Shown one piece after another: positions 33,828 to 34,328 of a DNA stretch of 34,328 bases (positions are counted from its first letter, which is position 1; every line of letters starts with the position of its first letter). The stretch spans positions 1-34,328 of the forward strand of contig JANXVG010000025.1 in NCBI GenBank assembly GCA_025351795.1, given 5' to 3'. This DNA comes from Salinibacterium sp. Lineage in GTDB: Bacteria; Actinomycetota; Actinomycetes; Actinomycetales; Microbacteriaceae. The position numbers and the translations under genes are program-made. The notes beneath the pieces were generated by a model that was not told the origin of the DNA, did not search any database, and was given only the letters and a program-made list of their open reading frames with translations.

Positions 33828-34328
33828 ATGCCAAATTACTCCAAACCGGCCGCTGGCCGCGACAACAAGAAGACCTACAAGCCGACAAGCAAGTCTGCTG
33901 GTGCGCAGCGCGAGGGTCACCGCGGGTACCGCGCTGACCAGAGTGCAACCGCAGCGCCGAAAAAGCGCTGGAATGCGGATGACCGCGCCGCTCGCACGGG
34001 CGACCGCCCGACCGGCGGCGACCGCAGGCCAAACTGGACGCCTGCAGAGAAGTCCGCAAAGCCCGCATACGGCGACCGTGTGACCCAGCGCCCAACCTAC
34101 GGGGATCGTCCGCAGCGCGTCGAACGACCGTCATACGGCGACCGACCTGAGCGCCCGGCGTACAACGATCGTTCTGCTCGCCCGGCGTACAACGCTGAGC
34201 GTCCGGCTCGCACCGAGCGTCCCGCATACAACGCGGAGCGCCCGGCGCGTCCCGCATACAACGCGGATCGTCCGGCGCGTCCCGCATACAACGCGGATCG
34301 TCCGGCCCGGAATGATCGTGCCCCGCGC
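33828..34328 (+). CDS. N-terminal disordered region of a probable DEAD-box RNA helicase (partial)
   Basis: The frame starts at ATG 33828, with GGAAAG 4 nt upstream, and runs open to the window end (167 codons seen). It begins MPNYSKPAAGRDNKKTYKP, contains KKRWNADDRAARTGDR, then PAYGDR, PTYGDR, PSYGDR and at least five RPAYNAE/DRPA units. It is very rich in Arg, Pro, Tyr, Asp and Asn, without hydrophobic core, so intrinsically disordered and probably RNA-binding. From memory, DEAD/DEAH-box helicases of Microbacteriaceae have such N-terminal tails before the helicase core. The core itself is outside the window, so the call is an inference. Confidence 0.65.
   Translation, partial: MPNYSKPAAGRDNKKTYKPTSKSAGAQREGHRGYRADQSATAAPKKRWNADDRAARTGDRPTGGDRRPNWTPAEKSAKPAYGDRVTQRPTYGDRPQRVERPSYGDRPERPAYNDRSARPAYNAERPARTERPAYNAERPARPAYNADRPARPAYNADRPARNDRAPR
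34218..34307 (+). repeat. three 30-bp tandem repeats within the helicase N-terminus
   Basis: Units at 34218-34247, 34248-34277 and 34278-34307 each begin CGTCCCGCATACAACGCGGA and encode the ten residues RPAYNAE/DRPA. Units two and three differ only in the last base; unit one differs in a few. The near identity at DNA level suggests recent duplication and possible copy-number change. Older, more divergent units continue upstream. Confidence 0.85.

Noticed and set aside
34218-34307. Evenly spaced direct repeats as a CRISPR array.
   Set aside because: The repeats are contiguous with no spacers and are in frame within a protein-coding region.

Overview
The window reads as a chromosomal segment of a high-GC actinobacterium, most likely a member of the Microbacteriaceae. 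This is inferred from gene content and order: pur genes interleaved with an actinobacterial sterol-carrier-like protein, a DUF3073 protein, the SufS-SufU pair and a YczR/YczE-type pair. It is also inferred from promoter style: at least nine genes have a TAnnnT -10 box that ends 6-8 nt before an ATG or GTG start, which is the arrangement of leaderless transcripts. No rRNA, tRNA, CRISPR array, prophage or intact insertion sequence was seen.

Layout. (1) 0.1-8.6 kb: purA, an acetyltransferase, a membrane protein of unknown role, a chorismate mutase overlapping a short-chain dehydrogenase, purL, a repeated inverted-repeat element, and an acyl-CoA-ligase-like enzyme. (2) 8.7-12.4 kb: a CPBP-like membrane protein, sufS-sufU, then purS-purQ on the other strand. 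(3) 12.5-15.4 kb: a patch that looks like gene decay. It holds a wrecked SGNH/GDSL hydrolase, a serine-hydrolase-like protein without its nucleophile, and a VOC protein with an apparent internal deletion, followed by an intact two-domain VOC protein. (4) 15.5-21.3 kb: purD-purC, a sterol-carrier protein and a small membrane protein, purF, purM and a DUF3073 gene. (5) 21.5-25.5 kb: a flavin monooxygenase-like protein and a translationally coupled operon of a KimA-like APC permease with two CrcB/Fluc subunits. (6) 25.6-27.8 kb: a DUF1801-DUF4097-PadR operon preceded by three tandem palindrome-cored repeats and a second copy of the inverted-repeat element. (7) 27.8-34.3 kb: YczE-like membrane protein divergent from a MocR regulator, an RND pump, an acetyltransferase, and the repeat-rich N-terminus of a probable DEAD-box helicase that runs off the end.

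Together purF, purD, purL/purQ/purS, purM, purC and purA cover PRPP to SAICAR except the GAR transformylase and AIR carboxylase steps, plus the first step from IMP to AMP. purN, purE/K, purB and purH are not in the window. The pur genes are spread over both strands in several transcription units.

The genome is tightly packed. Most operon partners overlap by 1-4 nt, and four convergent pairs end within 10 nt of each other or overlap. In one, a 16-bp perfect palindrome encodes the identical C-terminus Gln-Leu-Ser-stop of both proteins. The least explained signals are the duplicated element with 14-16 bp arms (near 6.85 and 27.65 kb), the tandem repeats before the PadR operon, and a CGGATGC heptamer well above chance frequency.
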